Assembly: GCF_004331345.1 (NCBI RefSeq)
Contig: NZ_SJJZ01000003.1
Location: 1,426,001 to 1,490,000, forward strand
DNA length: 64,000 bases
DNA from: Kribbella soli
GTDB lineage: Bacteria > Actinomycetota > Actinomycetes > Propionibacteriales > Kribbellaceae
Direction: 5' to 3'
Shown here piece by piece: positions 25,976 to 35,262 of the stretch. The translations under genes and the position numbers were made by a program. Under the pieces are notes generated by a model that worked only from the letters and a program-made list of their open reading frames with translations, was not told the DNA's origin and searched no databases. Within the stretch, counting starts at the first letter, position 1. Each line of letters starts with the position of its first letter.

Positions 25976-27037
25976 ATGCAGGCAGGAATCACGGTATCGG
26001 CAGCCGAACTGCCCGAAGTACTGCTGCACGTGGCAGTCGTACGCCCGGTCTTCCTCTGGGGCGCACCGGGGATCGGGAAGAGCAGCCTCGTACGGGCGTT
26101 CGCGGAATCGCTCGGTCTGGAATGCGTCACGCTCCTGGGCACGCAGCTCGCGCCGGAGGACCTCATCGGCGTACCGCAGATCGTCGACGGCCGCAGCCGG
26201 TTCGCACCACCCGTGGCGATCGCCCGCGACGAGCCGTACTGCCTGTTCCTCGACGAACTGAACGCGTCCTCGGCCGAGGTGCAGAAGGCGTTCTACTCTC
26301 TGATCCTGGACCGCCGCATCGGTGAGTACGAGCTGCCCGAGGGGTCCGTGGTGATCGGTGCCGGCAACCGGGCCACCGACAACGCCCTGGCCCGGCCGAT
26401 GGCGAGCGCCCTGGTGAACCGCCTCGTGCACATCCACCTGCGCGCGTCCGCGACCGACTGGCTGCAGTGGGCGGGTACGGCGGGCATCCACCCGTGGGTC
26501 CTCGACTACCTGCGCAACCGCCCCGACCACCTGTGGACCGCGCCGCCGAAGACCGAGGAGCCGTTCTCGACACCGCGCAGCTGGCACATGCTGTCGGACG
26601 CCCTGCACTCGTACGGCGACGACGTGTCCGACGAGACGCTCCGGGTCCTTGCCTTCGGCACCTTGTCCGCCGCGCACGCGTCGGCGTTCCGCGCGTACGT
26701 GAAGACGGTCCGGCACGCGTTCGGGCTGGACGCCGTACTGAAGGGTGAGACCGGCTGGCCGTCCGCCCCGGAGGACCGGGACCTGCTGTACTTCCTGGCC
26801 GAGACGTTCCGTGCCCGGCTGATCAAGGAGCTGTCCGCGGACAAGGCGTCGGCGAGCCCTGCCGCTCGTCAGCTCGCGCACCGCGGTAAGGCGCTGCTGG
26901 TCGAACTGGCGGAGATCTCACTGGAGGTGGCGCAGGTGGTGATCGCTGCCGACGACGACGGCCGCCCGGTGCTGCCGACGTGGTTCCTGGTCGAAGTCAG
27001 CCGCGACCTGCCGCGGCTGGTGGCGGCACGTGCCTAA
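25976..27037 (+). CDS. MoxR-type AAA+ ATPase
   Basis: This 353-residue AAA+ ATPase has Walker A WGAPGIGKSS near residue 29, Walker B CLFLDELNAS and sensor I VVIGAGNRATDNAL. MoxR proteins act as chaperones that remodel or mature a partner, usually one with a VWA domain encoded next door. That partner starts within the last eight bases of this gene. The divergent neighbour is a secreted Fn3-like protein, probably unrelated. No target is evident nearby. Confidence 0.88.
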   Translation: MQAGITVSAAELPEVLLHVAVVRPVFLWGAPGIGKSSLVRAFAESLGLECVTLLGTQLAPEDLIGVPQIVDGRSRFAPPVAIARDEPYCLFLDELNASSAEVQKAFYSLILDRRIGEYELPEGSVVIGAGNRATDNALARPMASALVNRLVHIHLRASATDWLQWAGTAGIHPWVLDYLRNRPDHLWTAPPKTEEPFSTPRSWHMLSDALHSYGDDVSDETLRVLAFGTLSAAHASAFRAYVKTVRHAFGLDAVLKGETGWPSAPEDRDLLYFLAETFRARLIKELSADKASASPAARQLAHRGKALLVELAEISLEVAQVVIAADDDGRPVLPTWFLVEVSRDLPRLVAARA

Positions 27038-28811
27038 GCGGAAGAAGGCACAGCGGGACCCGGCGTGGGAGGCGATCCAGTCCGGTTGGGGCATCATCGC
27101 GCGGCACCCGCTGTTCGCGCCGATGGCGGACTGGACGCACAGCCCGCTCAGGGACGACAGCTGCCCGGCGGACGGCTGGGCGACGATCGACTCGAACGGT
27201 CAGATCCGCACGCACCGGACGCGCCGGGCCACACCAGAGCAGTGGTCGTGGGTCTTCGCGCACCTACTGATCCACCTGGGCCTCGGCCACGCCGAACGCG
27301 ACCTGCCAGCACCTGACCAGGCCGCCGGCGCCGCGAACGACGTGGCGGTCAACCGCTACCTCCAGTCGCTCAAACTCGGTACGCCGGTCGTTGAGCTGCC
27401 GCCGGACTTCCCCGCACTGGAGGAGGACGCGCTGGCGCGGCTGTGGCGGCGCACCGACGTACCGGCCGAGTACGAGCGTCTGGGAGTGGCCGGTCATGCG
27501 CCTGATGTGCAGACCGCCCGCTGGAACGGCTGGGGCAAGCCGCCGAACTGGGGTGAGCTGTTCGCCGCAGGTCTGTCCGCCGCGGCTGCTGCGGCTGTCG
27601 AGGTTGCTGGTGGCGCACGCTCGTCACTGACCGCAGGCGGCGGCCGGGACAAGTGGGACCTGGCACTCGGCTGGTTCGTTTCGTCGTACCCGCTGCTCGG
27701 TGCGATCGCTGCGAGCATGACGATCGTCGCGGAGGCTGAGCTCGCCCGCGGCTGGGACATCCGGGTCGCGGCGGTCAACGCGTCCGCCGGCGAGATCTAC
27801 GTGAACCCGCTGACCAGCCTGACGCTGAGCGAGTGGCGGTTCGTCATGGCCCACGAGATGCTGCACGCCGCGCTGCGGCACGGCGAGCGTGTCGGCGGCC
27901 GCGACCCGTACCTGTGGAACGTCGCCGCCGACCTGGTCATCAACGGCTGGCTCCTGGAGATGGGTGTCGGCACCATGCCCGACGGTGCGCTCCACGACCT
28001 GGCGCTGAAGGGTATGTCCGCCGAGGAGGTCTACGACCGCATCACCACGGACCTGCGCCGCTACCGCAAGCTGGCGACGCTCCGCGGCGTCGGCCTGGGT
28101 GACGTACTCGGCCACCCGCTCCCGCACTCCGGTGAGGCTGCACGGGCTGCCGGTCTGGACGACATCTACCGACGCGCCCTGAGCACCGGACTGGCGTACC
28201 ACGACCCAGCACGCGGCACGCTGCCCGCCGGACTGGTCGAGGAGATCCGCGCGCTGGACCACCCGCCACTCGCCTGGGACGCACAGCTCGCCCGCTGGTT
28301 CGAGGAGCACGTCCCCGCGGTCGAGAAGACCCGCACGTACGCACGGGCCTCCCGACGCCAATCCGGTACGCCGGACATCCCACGCCCCGGCTGGATCCGC
28401 CCGGTCGAACTGGAACGGCTCCCGACGTACGGCGTCGTCCTGGACACCTCGGGCTCGATGGACCGCGAGCTGCTCGGCAAGGCGCTCGGAGCGATCGCGT
28501 CGTACTCATGCGCCCGCGACGTACCGGCCGCGCGAGTGGTGTACTGCGACGCCGCGGCGTACGACGCCGGCTACGTGCCGGTGGACGACATCGCCGGCCG
28601 CGTGAAGGTCCACGGTCGCGGCGGGACCGTTCTGCAACCCGGTGTGGATCTGCTGGAGCGTGCGGACGACTTCCCGCCCCACGGCCCGATCCTCCTCATC
28701 ACCGACGGCCAGTGCGACGTCGTCCGCGTCCGCCGAGAACACGCCTGGCTGATCCCCCGCAGCGCATCCCTCCCCTTCACCGCAAGAGGTCCCGTGTTTC
28801 GCGTGGAGTGA
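27030..28811 (+). CDS. Metallopeptidase-like plus VWA domain protein (DUF2201 type)
   Basis: This 593-residue partner of the MoxR ATPase has a zinc-metallopeptidase motif HEMLH at residues 274-278 in an N-terminal domain. A VWA-like domain from about residue 465 carries the MIDAS motif DTSGS in VVLDTSGSMD and the late acidic motif ITDGQ. This matches the DUF2201 pair of domains. The GTG at 27030 overlaps the ATPase gene by eight bases. Whether the HExxH site cleaves peptides is untested for the family. No signal peptide or membrane span is seen. Confidence 0.85.
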   Translation: MPKRKKAQRDPAWEAIQSGWGIIARHPLFAPMADWTHSPLRDDSCPADGWATIDSNGQIRTHRTRRATPEQWSWVFAHLLIHLGLGHAERDLPAPDQAAGAANDVAVNRYLQSLKLGTPVVELPPDFPALEEDALARLWRRTDVPAEYERLGVAGHAPDVQTARWNGWGKPPNWGELFAAGLSAAAAAAVEVAGGARSSLTAGGGRDKWDLALGWFVSSYPLLGAIAASMTIVAEAELARGWDIRVAAVNASAGEIYVNPLTSLTLSEWRFVMAHEMLHAALRHGERVGGRDPYLWNVAADLVINGWLLEMGVGTMPDGALHDLALKGMSAEEVYDRITTDLRRYRKLATLRGVGLGDVLGHPLPHSGEAARAAGLDDIYRRALSTGLAYHDPARGTLPAGLVEEIRALDHPPLAWDAQLARWFEEHVPAVEKTRTYARASRRQSGTPDIPRPGWIRPVELERLPTYGVVLDTSGSMDRELLGKALGAIASYSCARDVPAARVVYCDAAAYDAGYVPVDDIAGRVKVHGRGGTVLQPGVDLLERADDFPPHGPILLITDGQCDVVRVRREHAWLIPRSASLPFTARGPVFRVE

Positions 28812-28838
28812 ACAGGCCCGGCTGACGGCGAACAGGCG
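28796..28838 (+). repeat. Direct repeat copy A
   Basis: This 43-bp unit begins GTTTCGCGTGGAGTGAAC and ends GGCGAACAGGCG. It matches copy B (29128-29170) at about 34 of 43 positions with no gaps. It overlaps the last codons of the VWA gene. Function unknown. Confidence 0.6.
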
Positions 28839-28844
28839 GCGCTC

Positions 28845-28936
28845 CTCCCCAAACTGGTTTGGGGAGCGTCTGCGCGCGGATCGGGGAGTCCTACCTCCCG
28901 ATCCGGGTAGACAGGACTCCCCGAACCAGTTTGGGG
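28845..28936. repeat. Nested inverted repeats
   Basis: Left unit 28845-28866 is a self-palindrome (CTCCCCAAAC, TG, GTTTGGGGAG). An inverted second copy lies at 28917-28936, matching 19 of 20 bases. Between and overlapping them a 12-bp stem pairs 28881-28892 (TCGGGGAGTCCT) with 28913-28924. It could be the VWA-gene terminator or a cruciform-forming element. Confidence 0.75.
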
Positions 28937-29127
28937 CTCACAAGCACGGCGCTCCGGCCCAGCACCAGCACGCCCTTAGTGCTGCGACATGATCGGTCTC
29001 CCCCGTGTCCCCGAGGTCCCCCGGGGATCTCCGCTCACCGTAACCCTCCGTGATCGACGCTGCCTTGGTCCAAAGGTCCTCCCGATCCGGCCAGAGGTCC
29101 TGAGCTGGCGACCGCACTTCTCGCACT

Positions 29128-29170
29128 GTTTCGCCTGGAGTGAACCGTGTCTGCTCCGGGCGAACAGGCG
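29128..29170 (+). repeat. Direct repeat copy B
   Basis: Second copy of the 43-bp repeat, exactly 332 bp from copy A and 38-80 bp upstream of the MFS start. The conserved ends carry two GAAC half-elements 23 bp apart, which could be protein-binding sites. Confidence 0.55.
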
Positions 29171-29207
29171 TAGTCGGGTGACTCTGCGGAGTGACAGGTT
29201 CACAGGC

Positions 29208-30428
29208 ATGGCCTGGGTCGTGAGGGGCGAGTTCCGGAAGCTGTGGATCGGACAACTGGTGTCCGCGTCGGGCAGTGCGGTCACCACTGTCGCGCTGCCG
29301 CTGGTGGCTGTGGTGACCCTGCAGGCCTCGGCCGTGGAGATGGGTGCGTTGTCCGCGTTGTCGATCGCACCGCATCTGGTGTTCGGGCTGCTGGCCGGCG
29401 TCTGGGTCGACAGGTGGTCGCTGCGTCGCGTGCTGATCTGGACCGACGTCGGACGGCTCCTCCTACTCGGCTCGGTGCCTGCGACCGCAGCGATGGGGTG
29501 GCTGCACATCGAGCAGCTGTACGCCGTCGCCGTACTGACCGGAGTGCTGACCCTGCTGTCCGACACCGCGTCGCAGACGATGATCCCGTGGCTGGTGCCA
29601 CGTGAGGACCTGATGCGGGCGAACAGCGCGGCGCTGCTCAATCTCAACCTCGCCTCCACGCTCGGACCGTCCGCGGCCGGATTCCTCGTACAGGTGCTCA
29701 CGGCACCGTTCGCGATCGTCGTCGACGCCGCGTCGTACGTCGTGTCCACGATCGCGGCGTACCTGCTCCGCGAGCCCAGCCGTGCACCCGCACCCGAGCG
29801 GTCCGAGGTGCGGCTGTCGGCGGGTCTGCGGGTGCTCTTCGGCGACCGGATGCTCAGGCCGCTCGTGATCTCGGCAGGTATCGCTGCCATGGCCGGATCG
29901 ATGTCGGGCCCGCTGGTGGTTCTCTTCCTGATCCGTGAGCTGCACAAGTCACCTGCGTTCGTCGGTCTGTCCATGACCGCGTTCGGAGCTGCTGCGGTGG
30001 CCGGTACCTTCATCGCCCCCGCCTGGTGCCGCCTGGTCGGTCTCGGCCGCTCCTACCTGTCCGGTGTGGTCCTCGCATCACTCAACGGCGTCGCCCTGTT
30101 CACCGGCGTGACACCAGTGATCCTCCTCGGACAGGTACTCGCCGGACTCGGAATGTCCCTGTTCGCCGTGCCGCAACGCACCCTGCGCCAGGCGCTCGCG
30201 CCGCCGCACCTCGTGGGGCAGGTAACCGCGTCCTGGCGCACCCTGGTCATCGGCGGCCAGACGGTCGGCGCAGCGGCCTCCGGCGTCCTGGCCACCGCCC
30301 TGCAGATCCGTCCCACCCTGCTGATCGCGACCGCCGGCATGCTCGCCGGGCTCGTGATCGCCGCCGCGTCCCCGCTCCGCGGACTCCGCGATCTGCCGGA
30401 AGCGGCGCGATCGATGGCCCGCCAGTGA
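29208..30428 (+). CDS. Major facilitator superfamily efflux transporter
   Basis: This 406-residue membrane protein has about 12 predicted spans and the loop 2-3 motif GVWVDRWSLRRVLIWTDVGR, as in MFS_3 (enterobactin exporter-like or macrolide-efflux-like) proteins. The conserved start MAWVVRGEFRKLWIGQLVSASGS fixes the ATG at 29208; the frame is open further upstream but not conserved in character. Substrate unknown. The ABC exporter pair follows after 173 bp and may be a separate unit. Confidence 0.88.
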   Translation: MAWVVRGEFRKLWIGQLVSASGSAVTTVALPLVAVVTLQASAVEMGALSALSIAPHLVFGLLAGVWVDRWSLRRVLIWTDVGRLLLLGSVPATAAMGWLHIEQLYAVAVLTGVLTLLSDTASQTMIPWLVPREDLMRANSAALLNLNLASTLGPSAAGFLVQVLTAPFAIVVDAASYVVSTIAAYLLREPSRAPAPERSEVRLSAGLRVLFGDRMLRPLVISAGIAAMAGSMSGPLVVLFLIRELHKSPAFVGLSMTAFGAAAVAGTFIAPAWCRLVGLGRSYLSGVVLASLNGVALFTGVTPVILLGQVLAGLGMSLFAVPQRTLRQALAPPHLVGQVTASWRTLVIGGQTVGAAASGVLATALQIRPTLLIATAGMLAGLVIAAASPLRGLRDLPEAARSMARQ

Positions 30429-30601
30429 TAGCGAATCGCGATAGGTCCGGGACCCCCTTCCGCCTGGGGCCACGACGGCCTATTGCAACAAGTGGTAATT
30501 CATCGGCAGGGAATGGAATTCGCGCGACAAGCGCTTACCTACTGAGCGATACTGGAAAGTGCGCCGTTTTCAGGTCGCAAAACCCCTTTGACTCGAAGTA
30601 G

Positions 30602-32413
30602 ATGGGAAGTGCGCCCGTCCAGATGCCCTCAGAGCACACTGTCCAAGCGCCGTCGATTGCAGCCCCTACCACCCGTGCCCCAGAACGCAGCCGCAACCTG
30701 TGGCGGCTCCGTCCTTACCTGAAGCCACACCGTTGGCGCCTCGCGGTGATGTTTTCCACCGCCATGCTGGGCGTCGGCGTCAGTCTCGCCGTACCGCTGG
30801 TCACCCGAGCCATCATCGACGGTCCGGTCACCCGCCGCGAGCTGAGCATGCTGGTCCCACTCGCACTACTGGCCCTCGGGCTCAGCATCTCCGAGGTCAT
30901 CCTGGTCTGGATGCGCCGCTGGGCGCAGTCCCGGACCGTCAGTGACCTCGAGGCCACGCTCCGGCACGACCTGTACGTCCGTCTGCAGTCACTGCCGATG
31001 GAGTTCCACACCCGCTGGCAGAGCGGTCAGCTGCTCTCCCGCGTCACCACCGACCTGTCCACCATCCGCCGGTTCATGGGCTTCGGCCTGCTGTTCCTGG
31101 TGATGAACATCCTGCAGCTGGTCGTGGTCACGATCCTGCTGCTCCAGCTGTACTGGCCGCTCGGCCTCGTGGTCCTGGTGGCCGCCGTGCCGATCGTCAT
31201 GGTGTCGCTGAAGTTCGAGAAGAAGTACCTGCGGATCTCCCGCAAGGTCCAGGACCAGCAGGGCGACCTGGCCACCCGGATCGAGGAGTCGGCGCTCGGC
31301 TTCCGGGTGATCAAGGCGTTCGGCCGGCGGCCGCACGTCCAGGGCCAGTTCGACGACGAGGCGACCACGTTGTACGACACCGAGGTCGAGAAGGTGCGGC
31401 TCTCGTCGCGGTTCTGGAGCTTCCTCGGCGTCATCCCGAACCTGACCCTGGTGATCGTCCTGCTGCTCGGCGCGCTCGCCGTCGGCCGGGAGGCGATCAC
31501 GCTCGGCACCCTGGTCGCGTTCATCACGCTGATGCTGTCCCTCGTCTGGCCGGTCACCTCGCTCGGCGCGATCCTGGCGATGGCGCAGGAGTCGATGACC
31601 GCGGCAGACCGGATCAGCGAGATCCTGGACACCTACTCGGTGATCAAGGAGGGCCCGGAGGAGCTCACGCACCCGCGTGGTCACCTGCGCTTCGAGCACG
31701 TCGGGTTCCGGTTCTCGGACGACTCCACCGAGGTGCTGCACGACATCAACCTGGACCTGACCCCCGGTACGACGCTCGCACTGGTCGGCGCCACGGGGTC
31801 CGGCAAGACCACTCTGACCGCTCTGGTCCCCCGGCTGTACGACGTGACTGCCGGACGGATCACCATCGACGGGCACGACATCCGGGACCTGTCCCTGGTG
31901 TCGCTGCGGACGGCTGTCGCGTCCGCGTTCGACGACCCCACCCTGTTCTCCATGAGCGTCCGGGAGAACCTGACCCTCGGCCGTCCGGACGCCACCGAGG
32001 CAGATGTCCAGCAGGCGCTGGACATCGCTCAGGCGCAGTTCGCCAACGACCTCCCCTGGGGTCTGGACACACGCGTCGGTGAGCAGGGCATGTCGCTGTC
32101 GGGTGGTCAGCGGCAGCGGCTCGCACTGGCTCGTGCAGTGCTCGCCAAGCCCGCAGTACTGGTGCTGGACGACACCCTGTCCGCTCTCGACGTACACACC
32201 GAGGCGCTGGTCGAGGAAGCACTGCAGAACGTGCTCTCCGAGACCACCGGCATCGTGGTCGCGCACCGCGCGTCGACCGTGATGCTGGCCGACCAGGTGG
32301 CCCTGCTGCAGAACGGCACGGTCACCCACGTAGGAACCCATCACGAGCTGCTGACAACGGTCCCGGCGTACCGGCACCTGCTCGCAGCGGAGGAAGAGGA
32401 GGTGCACGCATGA
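30602..32413 (+). CDS. ABC exporter half-transporter A (degenerate catalytic Glu)
   Basis: This 603-residue protein has a six-span membrane domain followed by a nucleotide-binding domain with Walker A GATGSGKT, signature LSGGQRQ and Walker B VLVLDDTLSALD. The residue after the Walker B Asp is Asp instead of the catalytic Glu. Together with the weakened signature of subunit B this builds one inactive and one active ATP site, as in heterodimeric exporters such as TM287/288. It is coupled to subunit B by ATGA. The start is uncertain: ATG 30602 has little ribosome site, and ATG 30623 is an alternative. Confidence 0.93.
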   Translation: MGSAPVQMPSEHTVQAPSIAAPTTRAPERSRNLWRLRPYLKPHRWRLAVMFSTAMLGVGVSLAVPLVTRAIIDGPVTRRELSMLVPLALLALGLSISEVILVWMRRWAQSRTVSDLEATLRHDLYVRLQSLPMEFHTRWQSGQLLSRVTTDLSTIRRFMGFGLLFLVMNILQLVVVTILLLQLYWPLGLVVLVAAVPIVMVSLKFEKKYLRISRKVQDQQGDLATRIEESALGFRVIKAFGRRPHVQGQFDDEATTLYDTEVEKVRLSSRFWSFLGVIPNLTLVIVLLLGALAVGREAITLGTLVAFITLMLSLVWPVTSLGAILAMAQESMTAADRISEILDTYSVIKEGPEELTHPRGHLRFEHVGFRFSDDSTEVLHDINLDLTPGTTLALVGATGSGKTTLTALVPRLYDVTAGRITIDGHDIRDLSLVSLRTAVASAFDDPTLFSMSVRENLTLGRPDATEADVQQALDIAQAQFANDLPWGLDTRVGEQGMSLSGGQRQRLALARAVLAKPAVLVLDDTLSALDVHTEALVEEALQNVLSETTGIVVAHRASTVMLADQVALLQNGTVTHVGTHHELLTTVPAYRHLLAAEEEEVHA

Positions 32414-34299
32414 CAACGACCCAGCAGACACCTCCTCAGGCCTCGGAACCGGAGAAGGCCCAGGACGAGCTGCAGCCGGAGGAGCAGAAGTGGCGGGGTC
32501 TGTTCGAGGAGGACCCCGACCGGGAGATCTCTCGTGCGACCAGCATCCGGCTGAAGGAGGACTCCCGGAAGCTGCTGGGTGAGCTGCTCCGGCCGTACAA
32601 GAAGCTCATCTGGCTGCTGGTCGCGATCGTGATCGTCGAGAACGCGGCCCGGCTCGCCGTGCCGTACCTGGTCCACCTGGGCATCGACAACGGCATCCCG
32701 CCGATCCTGGCGGGCGAGGGCTCCCAGGAGCTGGTCACGATCGTCATCGTCGTCCTGGCGTCGGCGTTGCTCCAGGCCTTTGCGCGGCAGCTGTTCCTGA
32801 TGCGCTCGGGCCGTCTCGGTCAGACCATCCTGCTCGGGCTGCGCAAGCGGGTGTTCGACCACTTCCAGCGGCTCAGCCCGGCGTTCCACGACAAGTTCAC
32901 CTCGGGCCGGGTGATCTCCCGGCTGACGTCCGACGTCGGCGTCATCGACGAGATGCTGGCGAGCGGGTTCGACAGCCTGGTCACCGCGGTGCTGACGCTG
33001 GTCGGCACGTCGATCATCCTGCTCACGCTGGACGTGAAGCTCGGTCTGCTCGCCCTGCTGTCGTTCCCGGCGCTGCTGATCCTGACAGCGTGGTTCCGGA
33101 AGCGGTCCGCGGCGGTCTACCGGCAGACGCGGGAGGCCGTCGTCCTGGTCATCGTGCACTTCGTCGAGTCGATGACCGGGATCCGCGCGGTGCAGGCGTT
33201 CCGCCGGGAGCCGCGCAACGAGGAGATCTTCCACGGCGTCAACGACCGGTACCGGAAGGCGAACCTCGAGGCGTTCCGGCTGAACGCGGTCTTCATGCCG
33301 GCGATCAAGGGCGTCGGCAACATCACGATCGTCGCGATCCTGGCGTACGGCGGTTACCAGGCGTACCACGGGCACGTGACGGTCGGCGTACTGACCGCGT
33401 TCCTGCTCTACCTGCGGCAGTTCTTCGAGCCGCTGCAGGACATCACGCAGTTCTACAACACGTTCCTGTCCGCTTCGGCGGCGCTGGAGAAGCTGTCCGG
33501 CGTACTGAACGAGACACCGGACGTGCCGGAGCCGATCAAGCCGGCCAAGCCAGGTCCGGCCCACGGTCATCTGGAGCTGCGGAACGTGCGCTTCGAGTAC
33601 GTCGACGGCGTACCGGTGCTGCCCGGTCTACAGCTGGACGTGCCGGCCGGTCAGACCCTGGCCCTGGTCGGTACGACGGGTGCCGGCAAGACCACCATCG
33701 CCAAACTGGTGGCGCGGTTCTACGACCCGACGAGCGGGCACCTGCTGCTCGACGGTGTCGACCTCCGGGACCTGGCCGAGGACGACCTGCGCGAGCGGGT
33801 CGTGATGGTGACGCAGGAGAACTTCCTGTTCACCGGCTCGGTCGCCGACAACATCCGGTTCGGCAAACCGGGCGCGACGATGGAGGAGGTCGTCGAGGCC
33901 GCGAAGGTGATCGGCGCGCACGACTTCATCACGGCGCTGCCCAACGGGTACGAGACCGCGGTCGAGAAGCGTGGTTCCCGGCTCTCGGCGGGTCAGCGTC
34001 AGCTGGTCGCGTTCGCCCGGGCGTTCCTGGCGAACCCGGCCGTACTGATCCTGGACGAGGCGACGTCCAGCCTGGACATCCCCAGCGAACGCCTCATCCA
34101 GCGGGCGCTGCGGACTATCCTGGCCGACCGTACGGCGATCGTCATCGCGCACCGGTTGTCCACCGTCGAGACCGCCGACCGCGTCCTGGTCCTTGAGCAC
34201 GGCCGGATCATCGAGGACGGCGCGCCCGACCGACTCATCACCATGGACGACGGCCACTACGCCGGACTCCACCAGGCCTGGGAAGACTCACTGGCCTGA
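32410..34299 (+). CDS. ABC exporter half-transporter B (catalytic subunit)
   Basis: This 629-residue partner of subunit A has a 60-residue charged N-terminus, six membrane spans, Walker A GTTGAGKT and Walker B with catalytic Glu in LILDEATSSLD. Its signature is LSAGQRQ, not LSGGQ. Its Walker motifs pair with subunit A's intact signature to form the working site. Substrate could be a drug, lipid or peptide. The gene ends 11 bp inside the convergent sigma factor gene. Confidence 0.95.
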   Translation: MTTTQQTPPQASEPEKAQDELQPEEQKWRGLFEEDPDREISRATSIRLKEDSRKLLGELLRPYKKLIWLLVAIVIVENAARLAVPYLVHLGIDNGIPPILAGEGSQELVTIVIVVLASALLQAFARQLFLMRSGRLGQTILLGLRKRVFDHFQRLSPAFHDKFTSGRVISRLTSDVGVIDEMLASGFDSLVTAVLTLVGTSIILLTLDVKLGLLALLSFPALLILTAWFRKRSAAVYRQTREAVVLVIVHFVESMTGIRAVQAFRREPRNEEIFHGVNDRYRKANLEAFRLNAVFMPAIKGVGNITIVAILAYGGYQAYHGHVTVGVLTAFLLYLRQFFEPLQDITQFYNTFLSASAALEKLSGVLNETPDVPEPIKPAKPGPAHGHLELRNVRFEYVDGVPVLPGLQLDVPAGQTLALVGTTGAGKTTIAKLVARFYDPTSGHLLLDGVDLRDLAEDDLRERVVMVTQENFLFTGSVADNIRFGKPGATMEEVVEAAKVIGAHDFITALPNGYETAVEKRGSRLSAGQRQLVAFARAFLANPAVLILDEATSSLDIPSERLIQRALRTILADRTAIVIAHRLSTVETADRVLVLEHGRIIEDGAPDRLITMDDGHYAGLHQAWEDSLA

Positions 34300-35262
34300 C
34301 AGCCCTGGGCGCGTGGGGTTCTCCCCACGCGCCCAGTCTGTTGTCCGGAGGGCCGCATTCGTCTCCTGTACGACGGCCCACGCGTCGGCGACCGGTCCGA
34401 CGTGCCGGAGCTTGTCCGGGTTCACCACCGCACGGATGGCCTGGATCTGCCCGTCGACGATGTCGAGCGCCCACGTGTTGACCACTCGGCCGTCGCCGTC
34501 GCGGAAGATCGCGCCGGGCTGACCGTTCACCACCTGCGGTTCCACAACGCCACCGATCTGCAGGAAGGGCCCAGCCAGCGCAGCCAGCATGCCTGCCACG
34601 TTGCGGGCGCCGGCAACGACACCTCGGCCCCACTGCGGCGCCTTGCCGCCCGCGTCGCCGACAAGCTGCACATCCGCGGCCAGGAACTCCATCAAGTTGC
34701 CGACAGCACCCTCTTTGAACGCCTCGAAGAACCGCACCGCCAGCTCTTCCCGCTCCCGCTGGTCAGCGGCGAACCTCGGCCGCCCCGCGTCCATGTGCCG
34801 ACGGGCACGGACCACCAACTGACGGCACGCCGCTTCCGAGCGCCCCACGGCCGACGCCACCTCCGCGAACCCGAAGCCGAACACCTCCCGCAGCACGAAC
34901 GCCGCCCGCTCCAGCGGTGACAGCCGCTCCAGCAGGAGCAGCGCGGCCATCGACACCGAGTCAGCCAGCTCAGCCGCCCGCTCCGGGTCCTCGTACGGGT
35001 CGGACAGCAACGGCTCCGGGAACCACGGCCCGACGTACTCCTCTCGCCGGTGACGAGCGGACCGCAGTACGTCGACCGAGATGCGGGTGACGACCGCGGA
35101 CAGAAAGGCCTTCGACGACACCGGCTCCGTCCGCGACCCGGCGTACCGGAGCCATGTGTCTTGTACGGCGTCCTCTGCCTCGCTGACGCTGCCGAGGATC
35201 CGGTAGGCGATCGAGAACAGCAGCGGTCGCAGCTCCTCGAACTCCTCGACGCGGGCGCGCAT
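34288..35262 (-). CDS. ECF41/SigJ-type RNA polymerase sigma factor with SnoaL-like tail
   Basis: This 324-residue protein has sigma region 2 (RPLLFSIAYRILGSVSEAEDAVQDTWLRY), region 4 (SPLERAAFVLREVFGFGFAEVASAVG) and a C-terminal SnoaL-like domain. The two ECF41 hallmarks are present: PWFPEPLL in the linker and NPDKL in VVNPDKLRHV near residue 290. In ECF41 factors the tail both inhibits and assists the sigma core. The ATG overlaps the SDR stop by one base, and the promoter at 36229-36255 matches the ECF41 type. The final residues are encoded by the ABC terminator hairpin. Confidence 0.93.
   Translation of the reverse strand: MRARVEEFEELRPLLFSIAYRILGSVSEAEDAVQDTWLRYAGSRTEPVSSKAFLSAVVTRISVDVLRSARHRREEYVGPWFPEPLLSDPYEDPERAAELADSVSMAALLLLERLSPLERAAFVLREVFGFGFAEVASAVGRSEAACRQLVVRARRHMDAGRPRFAADQREREELAVRFFEAFKEGAVGNLMEFLAADVQLVGDAGGKAPQWGRGVVAGARNVAGMLAALAGPFLQIGGVVEPQVVNGQPGAIFRDGDGRVVNTWALDIVDGQIQAIRAVVNPDKLRHVGPVADAWAVVQETNAALRTTDWARGENPTRPGLSGQ
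34305..34336. terminator. Strong hairpin shared by ABC exporter and sigma factor gene ends
   Basis: A perfect 14-bp stem (CTGGGCGCGTGGGG at 34305-34318, complement at 34323-34336) has a four-base TTCT loop. It lies just past the ABC stop at 34299 and inside the last codons of the sigma factor gene. Confidence 0.88.

Larger units (their letters stand above)
28812..29207. other. Repeat-rich gap without a gene
   Basis: This 396-bp region lies between the VWA gene and the MFS gene. It contains the nested palindromes at 28845-28936 and most of the two direct repeats. Frames are open in parts, but none shows recognisable protein sequence, and the MFS homology begins only at 29208. Confidence 0.6.
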
